A stretch of 64,000 nt of DNA, taken from NCBI GenBank assembly GCA_963970005.1, contig CAXAMN010001137.1, positions 8,796 to 72,795 on the forward strand. Reading direction: 5' to 3'. The DNA is from Durusdinium trenchii (lineage: Eukaryota > Sar > Dinophyceae > Suessiales > Symbiodiniaceae). Shown here piece after piece: positions 12,690-26,500 of the stretch. Below the pieces are notes generated by a model. The model did not search any database, was not told the DNA's origin, and saw only the letters and a program-made list of their open reading frames with translations. The position numbers and the translations under genes were made by a program. Positions within the stretch are counted from its first letter, which is position 1. Every line of letters begins with the position of its first letter.

Positions 12690-14588
12690 AGAAATCAAGA
12701 CGAGCATGCAAGTCCATGTCACGCTGTGAAGGCAAACGTTGTAGTTGCATTGTGTGTGGTTTTGTGCATGTTGGCACGTTGGGTTGTTGTGACCAAAGGT
12801 GCCCTGTTTCATCTCGCGCGTGAGGCGCCAACGTCAGCACCTGACACTGGATCTAAGTGATCCACCTACCTACTTGTAGCATCGAATTTGTGCAGCTTGT
12901 TTGCAAGCAGCACGATGCTCAATTGTGGAATTGCGGGCCCAACAAGCTACACAGCATGTTGTTTTCCTACTGTTTTTTTTTTTTCACGCACGTCCGGGAT
13001 TGTGTTTGGATTTAGCTGTTGGACCTTCTGAATTCAAGTAGCTAGGCAATGGCAACATGTACAGCACTGTGCGGGAGTTTCACTGAAGATCGGCTAAAGA
13101 CATTGGCCAATCGTTAAGAAAACGTTTGACACTACTATAGTGCATCGCTACTAGTAGCAAGGCACCTTACTAGAAGCAAGAAGCTACTAGTAGCTCCTGG
13201 CATTAGTAGTAGTAACAAGAAGCTATTAGACACAGGAAAGAAATAGAATTAACATTGAAAGAACTAAATAGAAGCTAACTACTAGGCTGTAAAGACGCCA
13301 CTGGAAGTTTTTGGACGCCTCGCCCCTTGCGGCCATGCTGGTTGAAGGACTCAGTGCTTCCCTGCTTCACATAGCTAAAAAGCTCCTAGTAGCTTCTTGC
13401 TCCTAGTAGCGATGCCAGGAGCCCCTAGTACGTGCCAAAACATTTGCAGTTTTCTTCACTATGCCCTGCGTAGTGCGGGGCTGTGCTTCGTTCAACACTT
13501 CTGTAGCCATCCGTTCGATTCCTGAAGAGTCACAGGGGAGGTGTTCTGGTCATGTCTCTATATATACAGTAGGTAAAACAGGTTGTCACAGACTGACATG
13601 CTAAGCATCTCTTTGCTCATGGTTGTGGTTGAAGTTTCCACAGTTTGCAAGCAAATCAAAAACTTGCCAAAACTTCTCAGCACCGCCACAAAACCCAAAA
13701 AATTGTTTGTGCCGCCCATGGTTGGATATACGTCCGGAGACATAGAGGTTTCAGAGCGCAACAAGCCACAACAAGGAGTTGAAGGAAGATTGAAATTACA
13801 GATGTGTTTTGTGGCTCTTGAGGCTGGGCAAGCTGAAAAATCGAGAGACCCTTCCAGGCACCAGTGTGAAGCTTTCATGAGCGCAGGCAGTCAGTACAGT
13901 CTAGCCTAGCTGGGCCTAGCTACAGCTGGCTTCAGACAGGCGGCTTTGGCAGAGATGCAAAGGAAATGAAAGGAATACCAATACTGTACATGAAACTATA
14001 TACCAGCGATGGCCTCCGATGGCCTATGAATAATACGGTTGTGTACTTGTGGCTATGGAACGCAGACAAGTATGGCTACAATATGCTGTGTTATGATCGC
14101 ATAGGGCTGGTTTGCCCGGAAAACTGTCTTGAAGCGTTTGCTCTACAACATAGATCCGGTCCCATGACCTGTGTTGCGACCAATCAATAAACATCAAAGC
14201 ACAAGCGATAACTTGGATTCATTCGTCGAGGCCACAGGCCGCTATCATGGAGTGTACAGTATAATCCTCACATTGTAACAGATTCTTGTGACTGTGAGGT
14301 GAGTGATCCGTATGTGTCCATTCTTCTATCCAGACGGACCACTGAAAAACAAAGTTGGTTGGACTGAGATGAGTCACTTGTATTGCCCTCAAGTTGCCGT
14401 TTGATTCCTCTAGGGCTTTGTGTGTGTGTCCACAGCAAGGTGGGGCATCAACCCTTTTGTTGTTGTACTGCATTTGAAAGGACCTCGAATCCCTCGCTTG
14501 TTTCTGCTCAAGTCCTCGTGTTTCCTAAGTTTGTAGACATGATCCGCCTGTGAAGCGACCTCCATTCAGCAATGCCTCGAACTTCGTG
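12690..14588. other. Intergenic; two repeat copies, no recognisable gene
   Basis: Holds dispersed-repeat copies at 13138-13235 and, inverted, at 13376-13434. ORFs near 13558-13909 exist on both strands with no family resemblance and were not accepted. It may contain further 3' exons of the MORN gene. Confidence 0.45.
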
Positions 14589-16389
14589 ATGGTTTCACCT
14601 CGTCGTCTCTTGAAGCTCGCTGCCCTTTCGTTTCTTGTGTTTCTTCTGCAATCAATCATATCAATCCTGCCACCTTTGTTCACAGCGCCCAGAGGGTCCA
14701 GAGCGCCACAGCGCCGATTGGTTTCAAGGGCTGCGAGCCCGGTGATAGAAGCCTGGCTTGTGCAGCAAGAACGCGACAGTGAATATGATGAGCTTTTGCG
14801 TGATGGATTTTCAAGAGATAAAATGCTCCTTGTTTGCATTAGCCCGAACGTGCTTAATGTGTTTTTATTGTGAGAGTTGATTGTTCACGTTTGGTTGGAT
14901 CGAAGACGTTGAGTCAAATGCTGATTGCTGGGAAACAAAAACATGTTGCTTTTGTCGTCAAGTTGATTTTGGCAACTTTATAGAATACTTGAAGAGTAGA
15001 CGTCAAATGACCCTTTTGCGTGATCCCTTTAAGCAAAGGCTTTGGTCGCATAAGGGCTGCTCAAGCTTCGTTAAGACGTTGTGTCACATTGTCATATTGT
15101 GGGGCGTAAGCAAAACCTCTAGTTGCGTAAGGTTGCGTAGCGTAATCAACCCACTATGCGTGAGCTAAAACTGCAGTCGCCTAGGCGCTGCGTAAACTTT
15201 CGTGCAAGCCATGTGTTATGACATAGATTGACATAGGAATCTATCAAAGTTTTCAGAAGCGCTCAAATGTTGCTACTTGGCTAGTTGACCTCAGAAAAAC
15301 TGTAAGTATAGAATTGCTAATGCATGCCATAGCTGCTTTGCTGAGGTTTCGATTCTTTAGCCGACGGCCACATTTGATTCTGCGCCGTTTCTATGAGATC
15401 GGGCAAGTTCTTCTACCTGCCTGGCAAGTTTGGACGAATCCAAGAGAGGGTACTAGCCGTCACTCGTTTACAAAGCAATTGTGTGTATCTTCATTAATAG
15501 CATCAAGTCGTAACAATCACCCACCCAGAAGGTTCTCATTGCAGATGCTGCTTACTTCACTAAGACCTAGACAGATAGTATAATATGTTATATATATATG
15601 CCCAATAGAATACAATAGAATAGTACAGTATGCCAATGCAGTTGTGGCGAGGCAAGTCACACATCATACATGCTTTTATCGCTATAATACTCCAAACCTA
15701 ATGGCTCAATAGTCACACACCTCCTAGAGTGGGGCTGACAAAGGCTTGTATAATCAGCTTTTGACGTCGCAACTCTTCTAGGTGGAGAATATCTCAAAGG
15801 CAGCCTACAAAAGCTGGGCCCTGTCTTTGTCAAGGTGGGTCAAACCCTAGCACAGAGGCCGGACATCGTCGGAGATGAAGCTGCGAATGTGTTAAAGTCT
15901 CTTCAGTCCAAAACGAAGCCTTTTGCGGACGAGATTGCGCCACTTGGTTAAAAGTCAAAAGCCAGGAAGAAGTTACTAGGAGCAAAGGGCATCGCTACTA
16001 GGAGCAAGGACGCTACTAGGGGCTCCTGGCCTTACTCCTAGTAACAAGAAGCTACCAGGAGCAAAGGGCATCGCTTCTAGGAGCAAGAAGCTACTAGGGG
16101 CTCCTGGCCGTACTACTAGGATTCCACAAAGGAGGTGTTCCACGGTTCACATTGTAAGGCACCGGATCATTGTGGAGGATTTGAACCACACGGGTCCTTT
16201 GGCTCCTGGCCTTTGTCCAGAAGGATGCTCTGAGGGACCACCTTTGTTCCAAGAGATCTCCGCCACCACCATAGCATCGGCATCATTGGGCCAGGCACCG
16301 GGCTGGTGTAAACGGCCATGATGACTGAATACAAGGGCTCTGACACTAAATCCATCTAACAGTTCATATTGCTTACGTGTTCGCCTCGT

Positions 16390-16436
<47 letters not shown>

Positions 16437-16446
16437 NNNNNNNNNN

Positions 16447-16494
<48 letters not shown>

Positions 16495-17250
16495 GTTGTA
16501 CTATTTTGTGTGCTGCTGCTGACACTACTGCCAACAAGCATGCTGCATGTAGTGCTCGAAAGTGTTCACGCTTTGCAGGTTTACAAGGCAAAGACCAAAG
16601 AGGGCCAGTATATTGCCTTGAAAGTCATGCGTCCTGGTGTGGCTCGATTGGTTGCTTGCGATTGGGTTTGCTGGTTCTTGGCTCTGAAGCTCCAGCGCTT
16701 GACGCTTGCAAAGCAGGGGGAGTTGGGCGGCACAACTCTTAGGTTGCCACAGGTCACAAGAGTTCTTTTTTGCTATGTTGTGCTGCCAGCTCGTTTACAT
16801 GATGGTGCAATATTACTCCGGACTCCTGGCTTGTGGAAAGCACCAACAAGTCCTCCTGCCACAGAATCTGAGTTACGCTTGGTTTGGTGGTGTAAGGAGA
16901 ACACAAGCTTGTGCCAACATATCCCTGGGAGGGTATCATGTCCAACAACCTTAACCAATCATGTTGGCAGGTGTATATTTGTATATGTCACACACACACA
17001 CACACAGCAAGCATGTATTTGTTCTACAAGGATCTTCGGCTCCTTTAACGACTTTGCGAAGTTGGCAGATGGTGTCGCTGGTGGAGTTTTTTTGGAGCTG
17101 GACTATCACAATGAAGGGCGAAACATGGAGGATTTCATCCGAGAGCACATGTGGTTAGGATTCGTCACGGCCCCTGCATGGATCCATGAAGCTTGGTGTG
17201 GGAGTTGTTTTGCATGCATAGAACTGCATTTTGCATCATGCGTGTCCAAG

Positions 17251-17281
<31 letters not shown>

Positions 17282-19058
17282 TGGTTGGATGGTTTTAGGT
17301 TTGTCATTCACCTTTTGTATTGGGTTGTTTTTGATGGATGCTTTGATGGTGCAGCAAGGCAACCAACATTTGTGTTTTTCAGCCAAGGAATACACGGGGC
17401 CGAAGGGCAACTGCCGTGTTTTGGCCACAGCCTGGGCCGATGGCCTTGACTTTGCTGAGCTACCACAACACTTGCGGCATCGTGCCGTGCGCTTGGCTGC
17501 AGAAGCCTGCCTGGTGCAGCTTCTCATTACTGGCTTTGTGCACGCTGATCCTCATGAAGGACTGGATATGGCGGCACAATGAAGATGGTCATTTCTTCCT
17601 CGCTGGAAACAGATTGAGATGTGTTACTCCATGGTGTTGGGGCCCTCAACAAATCGAAGGTTTTGTGTTAAACGAACTGTTGAGGAGTTGCATGAAAATT
17701 AGCTGATTGATTGTCTAAATAGATGCATGATGATGTGTGCTGAATTGCAGGGAATCTGAAGTACATGCGCGATGGGCGGATTTGCTTCCTGGACTTCGGT
17801 TTGATGGACCGGGTTTCGCCGAGGGTTATGGAAGGCTTTGCTGATGGCATCCGCTCAGTAGTGTCCCAGAATTGGACGGCACTGGCCTATTCCATGCAAA
17901 CTGTGGAGTTTGTGCCTGATCCCGTCAAGCGAAGCTTGCTCTTAGCAGGTCTTGGTGTTCACTTCAAATAGTGGTGTTGGTGGTGTTGTTTCTTACATTG
18001 TGTATCGTATTTGTTCACATTCCGTATTTCAAGCATGCCGTGCAATTCAAGACTAGAAGGACACATCAAGCTGAGGAAACTTGCGGCCAAACAGCACCCG
18101 TCCTCTATGGGTCGATAGTACATTCAGTGAGTTCGTGGAAGCTCTCGGTCAAGAGGTTGGCCAGGATCAGGATGCACAGACCCGGTTTGGAGATATGGCG
18201 GCTGCATTGAAACGGTTGTCGAATAGATACTTGATGCTTACACCTGACTATGTGGTTTTGATGACCAGGACCTTCGTGACATTGGAGGGGATTGCAGCAT
18301 CATATGATCCCGACTTCAATATTTATACAACGGCATTGCCCATAACCCTGCGACGGCTCGTTTCTCCTAGTACTGCCGAGGCTCGGGCCGCCTTGCGGAA
18401 TAATGTACTGACAGAGAAAGGAGAAGTGAAGTGGTCAGAGTTGAAGGAACTCTTGAAAAGCACAGAGCAGTCACCAGATCCTGAAGAGGATACTGCCATG
18501 ACTTTGTTGGATGCGGAAGACAGCGATCCTTCATCATCCGACAGTGGCTTCCGACCACTTGAAGGCTTGCTGGGTTCTACAGAGGGTCAATGCCTCAGAA
18601 GAATGGCTTACGATATCGATCTCAATGCACTCTTCTCTTTCTTGGCATCTCGGGATGCTAGGTCCTTGCGCAAGCAGGTTGCAGTTTGGCTTGCGAAAAA
18701 GCTTGACTTTAGCCAATCGCGTTTGTTCAAGCCAGCAAATCAAGTCACGAGACCGGAGCCTCCAGTCGGATCTCCAGAATACGAGAAGCTGCAGAGGCAC
18801 AGGGCCCAGCGCGATCGGCGAGCCCTTCGTTTTATCCTCAGAAGCCAGTGGAATCGCTTGCATTTTCGGGCGATTCCCGCACTTGCTTTGGCCATAACGG
18901 TCTTCTTGCTGCGAGTATCGGGCACTGCTTTGCTACTCATTTTGCGGCGGATTGGCCGTCGCATTTGGAGGGGCGCCAAGGCTGTTGCACGGTCGCCGGT
19001 CACGTTCTTTACATGGCTTGGTCGTCGCCGTCAGCAAGTATTGACGTCGCCGTCGTAG
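14589..19058 (+). CDS. ABC1/UbiB-type atypical kinase, probably plastid-targeted
   Basis: ABC1 kinases (ADCK/UbiB/ABC1K) are atypical ATP-binding proteins that regulate quinone and other isoprenoid lipid metabolism in mitochondria and plastids. Exons: 14589-about 14820 (leader), 15346-15449, 15782-about 15940, 16159-16294, 16579-about 16700, 17031-17190, 17388-17559, 17751-17948, 18076-19058. Visible motifs: KVGQTLAQRPD (family KxGQ), ASASLGQVYKA (Ala-rich loop), IALKVMRPG (lysine), HADPHEGN (catalytic loop; Glu replaces the usual Pro) and LDFGLMD (metal-binding DFG). Phases agree across five junctions, with GC donors at 16295 and 17191 and a GA donor at 17560. The first ATG gives a basic start, a hydrophobic segment, then an Arg/Ser/Pro-rich acid-free stretch, as in two-part dinoflagellate plastid leaders. 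The leader's link to the kinase is inferred from proximity. A hydrophobic helix lies near the C-terminus. Kinase call very sure; targeting moderate. Confidence 0.9.
15962..16122. repeat. Dispersed CTACTAGGAGC-module repeat, intronic copy
   Basis: One of the longest copies, lying wholly inside an intron of the ABC1 kinase gene, between the KxGQ exon and the Ala-rich-loop exon. Confidence 0.85.
16389..16494. repeat. (CTA)n microsatellite with assembly gap
   Basis: A pure CTA trinucleotide repeat interrupted by ten N at 16437-16446, inside an ABC1 kinase intron. The N block is a sequencing or scaffolding gap, so the true repeat length is unknown. It produces Tyr-, Leu- and Thr-homopolymer ORFs that are not real. 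Confidence 0.95.
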
Positions 19059-19754
19059 TGGCAAGGATTTGCACGGACAATTCTGACGGAGAATCTGACT
19101 TATCAGAGCAGATTTGTGGAGGTCCTGGAGTTCACGATAGAGATGGCGCTGCTGCGGAGCCAATGCTTTAATTGAGTCTAAACAATTTGCGGTTTCAGAA
19201 AAAAGTGACTATGTAGCCAAGCTTGGTTGATATAAGCTGAGCCCTTGAGTTGTAAAGTTGTCATGATATTCCTGAATGACACCTGATGATTCATTGCTAC
19301 TCAAGTTCTTTGATTCGCTCAAGCCAAACTGCTTGCGGTTGGATTGCTTTGGCATGGATGTTTTGCAAAAGGCCAAGATTAGTTGGCCCTCGGAGGCCAG
19401 TTACCTGACTATTTGCGGGAGAAGGTGACTCTTATATCGAAAGCCTGGTCCAAGTTGCGCTTGAAACAGAAACTGCAAGTCTATGGAACTGTGGCACTGT
19501 GGCATGATTGGTTTGAATAGGTTTACTGCAATTAAGCCAGCAAAATAAGTATATACTTTAGCAGACTTAGCAAGTTGTGTTCGAGCAAAACAGCTTTGTT
19601 GTGCGTGAGCACGCGGAACAGCACACCGGTCCATTTCCGCGGATTCTTATTCAATATTGTTCACTTGCCGGTGGTTTTCCTCAACTGTGAAATCAATCTT
19701 GCAATGAAGAGCCTTGATGAATTCCTGCCCGAACATACAAAAGTCAGTCTTTGG

Positions 19755-19945
19755 CACCTCTAGATGAATTCTCAGCTGAGGCTGCTCTACAGTTGGAAGA
19801 ACTCGGCATCAAACCCAACAGGCAAGGGCACGATTTGAAACAGTTTAGGAATTTGGGAGTAATGTGCTGGCAGTTTGGTATGAAGGAAGTCAAAGAGAGA
19901 CTAGGTGTGGAAGACACTGCAAGTACCACTAGGAGTGCAATACCT
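19755..19945 (+). CDS. Putative isolated exon, unrecognised
   Basis: An open stretch with protein-like composition (EFSAEAALQLEELGIKPNRQ, then a Lys/Glu-rich helix-like segment). It could be an N-terminal exon of the galactokinase gene that follows, but I see no family motif and its splice sites are not determined. Confidence 0.3.
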
Positions 19946-20512
19946 ACAGGCTCACAATGGATTTGACAGGTTTGTTGCCATAAACTATCATAAACTTAAA
20001 TGCATGAGCCAAAAAACAATCTTGCAAATCTTAGCAACAGCCCTTTCTTTCACACCCCTCAGCATGTGGACGTTTCCAACGGTGCGCCCAACCTAAGCAA
20101 CTCTCTTTCGCCACTCAGATTTAGACAACGAGTAGTTAGCAGACTGTTTTTCTTGAAAGACAACCTCATTTCGATAGACTCAGAGCCCCTTTAATCACAC
20201 TAAGCACTTTCGGCAAAGACGGGTTCATACGTGCTCCATGCTTTAGAGAAGTCAGCGAGAGGCGTTGCCGACTTTTTTGGATCCCCGGACGGATAGAGGT
20301 GGGGTGTTTGTGGCAATGAAGAGTTTGTCTGTCGTATTCGTGACTATATGTTACTTCAAGCTGACGCTAAAGCAATATATAGAGCTGAGAGCACAGTACA
20401 GTCATCTACTTGCAGCAATGGTTCGCTATCTATTCTATTCCTTTGAGGTGATGGGAAGTCCAGGAACCTGAGTCGTTTTGCATCGTTTTGCGTGTTGGAA
20501 CTGACGCTGCAG

Positions 20513-23500
20513 GTTGTTGGCAAACACACAGACTATGCAGGCGGACGATCCTGCGTTTGCGCAGTCAAGTGAGAGCCTCAATGGATTCCTTCGCTTGAGC
20601 TATCCAAAGTAGGACAATCCAGTGATACTATGTGATACTCAGTTTTACAAAATCAAAAAGAATCAAGAAACAAATATATATATATATATTTGTATAGGAT
20701 CCTTCGTCCGTGAGACACTCAGCATTTGCAATCCCATTATCGATCGTCAATGTGCTTGCAAGCAGTCTTGAAAGTACCGTTCATTAATGCTGATCCTATA
20801 ATATACCCCCTGTCAGTCCAGTTCCAAATACGACTTGTTTGTACAAGAACTGCGCGAGTCCTGGAAACAAAATCAGCTTATGGCATCCTAAGACTTGAAT
20901 TCCACTTTTGCTGCCAATGACAGTCGGGGCTTTTGCGTCCTGTCGGTGGATCGGGGTGACGACGAGCTTCGGGTGGCCACCGTCTTAGCAAGCCGCCAAG
21001 TAGCTAAGCCTGAAATGGTGCCCGGGATATCATTGGAACAACTGCGTTTGCACAGGCGACATGTCTTTCATGCCAGCAATGGCTGCCAGCAGTTGCATGC
21101 TGTACGCAATAAATCTGAAGTTTTGAAGACCCATGAAAACCATATGAACAGCTATTTGGAAAGTTGGATAGCAGCTCGCAAGTGAAGTGATGCAGCTAGC
21201 CAGCTAGGCTACGCATTGGAAATGCAGCTAGCCAGCTAGGCTACGCATTGGAAATGCCTCTCAGGTGAGCTTAAAGTCAAAAGCTGATCAAGATGAGGAA
21301 GTCCTGCAGTGCTCGGTTCGCTTCTGAGACAAGTTGATTGTCCCGAAATCGTCCATTTTCACACTGCTGGGTCTTAAAATGCGCGGTTACAGTATGTTAT
21401 AGTAATTGACTGTAAACAGTTCTCAGCAATGAATCCTTGCAGTTGTTTCACATAAAATCTGCTGCGTTTGCCTTCAGTTTGTAGATACTCGGCCAGGTGC
21501 GACTAAGCCCGGACACAGAGGTGCCGCACTGCTTTGAGTCGGTTCGATTTTGTCTCAACATTAACCTCCAAGCCCGTTGCCACTTTTTTAAATCTTTGCC
21601 AGATAGAATTTATGTTCAGTTCCTAGGATCTTTGTTCATCAATTGCATTGACATGGTAAGTTGAAGCTCAGGACATTTCCTCACTCCGCAATTTCCGACC
21701 AAATTGCTCAAAACGCTCTCAAGAGACATGAGATTTGCTTTAAAATCTGAAAAATCCTTCGAGATAACCTCAAAATTCCTTGCCGAGTTGTACGAGTTTC
21801 ATGTGCGAGAACCCAAGTGCACCCATTCATCTCGAGAGGTTGCGAGCAACCATTGGTCTTTGTATATTGCTACCGCAGCTTGAGATGGCATTAAATGTAG
21901 AGTGGCGTGGTTGTATGTGTGAGTCACGTGGCTTTGAAGATTTTGCCAAAGTTTCCTTTGTAAGGTATTTGTATACATGTGAGGCATTGTTCTTGCATCA
22001 GCAAACAAAGGCAGCTCGGCGGCTCTCACAAAACTTTGGGCATTTGCTTGGTTGCGATGCCGCTTGGCATAACGCATGGTGCTGCAGGTTGGCAACTGCA
22101 GGCAACTGGTGTCATTGACGTGTCCTTGAAAGCTACAATTAGCCACTCAAACAAATTCCAAGAAACACCCAATAAGAGAAGGCAGATGATCATGCTTTTG
22201 CGGTGCGAAGGTGGCAATTTCATGTGATTTGCCTCCAGCATCGGGACTGACAAATTGCCGGCATGTTGCTACATGCATGAAGCCAGAGCCTTCTATCTAA
22301 CGTTTGCAGCGCTGTTCCTAGCCAACTCTACATTCCTATTACTGTACATGTTGGTCTTAAGTGTTGCACGCATGAAGATCAGATTAAACTTGCTTTTGCA
22401 TGCTCCTGCGGTTCCAGCTGAATGATGGCGCCTACCTGTTTCCGACGTTCTTTCAGGAATGAGCACCTCATCCGCTCTAATTTGCGTCAATCACTCAGCA
22501 ACGGAGTAACATTTTGCTTTGCTCTCCGGCTACTAGGAGCAAAGGGCGTTACTACTACTAGCATTCTTACTACTAGTAGCAAAGGGCATCGCTACTAGGA
22601 GCAAGGAACTAGCACTTTGTACATTTTTGGAGAGTAGACTTGGCAGGCTATGTACATGGTGCTGGATGCGTGGAGCACAGTTTAGACAGACTAGTGGCTT
22701 GAAGTCCGGCCAAATCTGGGACACGATTGGTTCATTCATTCCTGAGGTGCGGAATGGTCTACAAAAACATCCAAAGTCGGATATCTCAGACCATTGGCCT
22801 TTATATCATTTCCAAGCATGAAGACCTTCCGCAGCTTAAATATACAATCGTTCATTTTAAACATAATCCATAGACATATTTTGAGACCGAGATGCATGAA
22901 TGAGTCAAAGCCTGATGACCAGAGAAGATCCATTGGCGAATCCTTTGTTGCCTAAGATTTGTGGCGACCTTCAAGAAAGAAGAGGACACAGTAATAGAAG
23001 GCTGTGTGGCTTTGTTCCAGAGTTGCCTAGTCGTGATGCAAGTTGATTCTGCTGGAGGAGCTGTATGAATATTTGGGTTGCATTGAGAACGGCCAGTTTG
23101 TACCTCGAAAACTTCCGAGCGAAGCCATCGCTGCTGCATCGCTGTGGCCAGAATGTTTCATTTTGCAAGACAGCAAAGGTCGTGCGGCGAGTTGACGGGA
23201 GATCAAGGTGAGTTTGGGGACAGTTGCACTGAGCTGAGACTGTTGCATTCTGTTGCTATATTGCAACGATTGCAGGTGTAGGGACTTTCGGTGGTAGTGA
23301 GGACGCGGCCAAGTGGCTTGGTAGGAGGCAGAGAGAGAGAGGGAGTTTTCTTTCGCGAAGGACCACACAGCCATCATGTCCTCAGAGGAAGGAAAACTGA
23401 AAGCTGCCGGCTCAAAATGACTGTTTGCAGACGTTGTGCATGGCTTGCCACTGTCCAGTGTTCAGGTTTTCTCATACAAACCAACAAGACTGGAGAGCAA

Positions 23501-26500
23501 TCATCTCAGAATTGGATCTGTGTATAGTATAGCGGTTTCCAATTTTGTTGGCTGCTGTGTCCCTCTTTTGCACTGCTTCTTCTGGTTTGACATCTTGTCG
23601 GAGAGGTATTGCACCCTTTCCGGACCACTTGACCTTTGTCGTCGCATCTAGTGGTGTGCTTGCTGAGAAGACGGGGCCAAATCCTCAGCATAGCTTTCAC
23701 GTGACCGACGTCATGTGGTGAAGTGTAACACGGAGTCAGTGAGGGACAAAATGAACAACTACAATGATGCCGCGAACCTGGCGGCGTTGGCGGCCAAGAC
23801 CTTTCAAGCCTCCACAGGCAACAGGGAAACGCCAAGAAGCCCACCCCCAACAAGCAAAGCTCTTTGGACTCAAGCGGCTAATTCTTCTTGCAGTTCTTGC
23901 TGAGCTCGTTTCATTGCCTTAAATTTATTGTCCTTGCTGGCTCCACTACACTGCACTCCCTAGTACCACAGGTGCGGCACGCAACCAGGGGTGAAACCTT
24001 TGCAATGAGCCAATGCGTACGAGCCAACACATCAAGCTTGTGTGAGAACTGATCCAAATCGATCCGAGCTGCGCTTTCTGCCCTGACCCTGAGCCCTTTT
24101 TGGCGCAGGCAATCAATGTCCTGACCTAGCAAGCTGTGTGCGAAGCTGTGGCGAGGCAGCCTGCCAGGGCCACGGAGTTGGAGGAAAAGAATGGAAGGCA
24201 ACACCTACTAGCGATGGCCTCCACCCTAGTAGCAATGGCCTCCAACCTACTAGCGATGGCCTCCACCCTACTAGAGAACGGAAGAAAAGGAATATGTTTG
24301 TCATGAAGATCCGTTGAAGGGAGACAATGAGAAAAGCGATCACCTCTTCGGGCATCTCAGACATTGTAAGAATGTGTTGCCCAGTTGTCCTGCCTATGTG
24401 TTGCCTAGTAATCTATAGTATAATTGGGGTTGGCAAAGAATTGAGGTGAGACCATTTCAGCGGTGCTGCGGGCAAAAGGCACGCCAAGAGTGTGACCCAG
24501 AAGAGATAGACAACAGTTAAAGGAAGAATAATGTAGAAGAGAATGAGTCAGAATGAGAGACGAAAGGCGTTTGACGCCTATATGGACTGTTGGTGGAGGA
24601 ACCGAACATCTAGATGTCCGTTTTCGCCAGTTCTACATCGAGAGCGAGGCTTGGGCACTCCTAGGCTGAACTACCACAAAGGTAACATGGCACATCATGG
24701 CACCTAACTTCTTCAGTCTTGGAGGTTTGCGTGCCTGGCGTAGCAAAGGTACGAGGGCATGTCGCGAGTTGACAAGTTTGACCTTTCTGGGCACAACGAG
24801 GAATTTATTGGCCAGATACAATCAGAGGGGACGCATGGAGTAGACATCGGATTCGGATCTAGAAGGACAGTGTGGTGAGCAATGGCTGTGTACCACAAAC
24901 CTCCATACCTCCATACTATATAGTATCGGCTTGAAAACGTGCAGGCTTTTTTAGTCCAGCGTCGCAAGGCGGTCTCCGCTAATTCATTTGATGAAAGGGA
25001 ACTTGGTCGGCTGGTCTCTCCCTCAGAAGTTCTCCAACTGCTATTAATTAAACTGCAATTTGTTTCGTGTAGAAATTGCACTGCGACACAGGTTGAACTC
25101 TCTCAGGAACAAGGTGATGCTGGCCTCCAGTTCCACTCCCGCATTTAATTGTTAATCCTTCTTAAGAATGTTGCGATGTGCTTCACACCCGTCTGCCTGT
25201 CATTGTCAAGAGACACTGACTTGCAGGAACCTGGTGCCAGAGACGCGTTGGCTGCCGGCGGAGGTTTCCGATGTTTGAGCTTATCCTGTAGACTTGATTG
25301 ACGTGTATATATATATTTATGTTGTATATGTTATGACTAGTGTTATGACTGTTATGAGTCTATGATGATACATTGAGCTTTTGGCCCGTGCTGAACGCTA
25401 TGTTTGTTGCATTTTTTGTCAGGGCATGGCCCTGCTCCTTTAAAATTAGAGGTGTGGGGACTTGACTCAGCAAATAGTTAGTAGTGTTGTTTCAGGTTGT
25501 TCTCTTCCAGGTTTGTTGGAACAAGCGTTCAGGATCAAGTTCATGCTCCGAATTGCATGAGGTCAGAGAAAGGGGCACCTTGAGAAGATTTGAGCAACAA
25601 AGAAAGTACGGTGCCAACAGTCGTTGATTGAATCAGATACAAACAAGATTGTTACATAGTCACTAGACTTGAAGTGCCACGTATATATGCGCGGGTTTGT
25701 TTCGCAACCACAAGAGCCACAACAAGGTGTTTTGTTCATTGTTTTGGCACCCACCCAAAGTCCTTGACGCAATGTCGTCAGATCCAGTGATCCTGGATGT
25801 TCTTGCCTCCGTTTGTAAAGATGCTTTGCAGATGTTCGAACGTGTTCTTCTGACTTTTGATGACCAGGAACTAAGAGGAAATATTTGCATCTCCAAACAT
25901 TTTGTGTATTTCGTGAATAGAGAAATGAGCAAGCTCATAGAAGGGCGAGAGAGGCTGTCATATTTAGACATTGAACGTGCTGTGGTCGACACCTCCACCA
26001 AGCGTTACTTTTTGCTGGAGATATGCCCTTCACAGGGTTCGAATTGGAGTGGAACACGGATTCTGATTCAAAGCGCACACCGTGAGTTGTTGATGCAGAA
26101 GCTATCATTGTGCTGGCAGGCAGAGTTGATGTATCGACGGTTCGAAGTCAAAAAGTTTGAGATGGTGAAGGCCGCCCTGGGGGAGCAGATGACAAAGAAG
26201 AGCTCCGCTGTGCAAAGTGACCTCATCAAAATAGAACCATTCCGTGGCTACACGGACGAGTACAACTTCCGTGGATACAGCTTTTGGTTGCGCAATGGCT
26301 TCAAGAGCACCTCAGGTCTGAAAGATGGAGTGTTCCAAAATGACGAGGGTTGGGAAGTGAACTACAAAGCTCAGCCTGTCTCCGTGCCACCAGGCATCAG
26401 AGTGATGATCCAGGTGAACAACGAGCAGCTCATCATGGATTTGGAGAAGTCGCGAGATGGCATGGACGAATTGAGAACAGTGGCCATGGAGTACCAACGT

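Noticed and set aside
13558..13909. ORFs of about 107 codons on both strands
   Set aside because: They overlap each other, lack family resemblance and have no supporting splice context.
16369..17298. A 309-residue ORF running through the (CTA)n tract and the N gap
   Set aside because: Its first part is Tyr/Leu homopolymer from a microsatellite with a gap. Only the two true ABC1-kinase exons inside it (from 16579 and from 17031) are accepted.
25720..25760. Possible relic of the dinoflagellate spliced leader just before the armadillo ORF
   Set aside because: Only a short TTTTGGC match is present. The flanking leader bases do not fit, so it does not prove retroposition.
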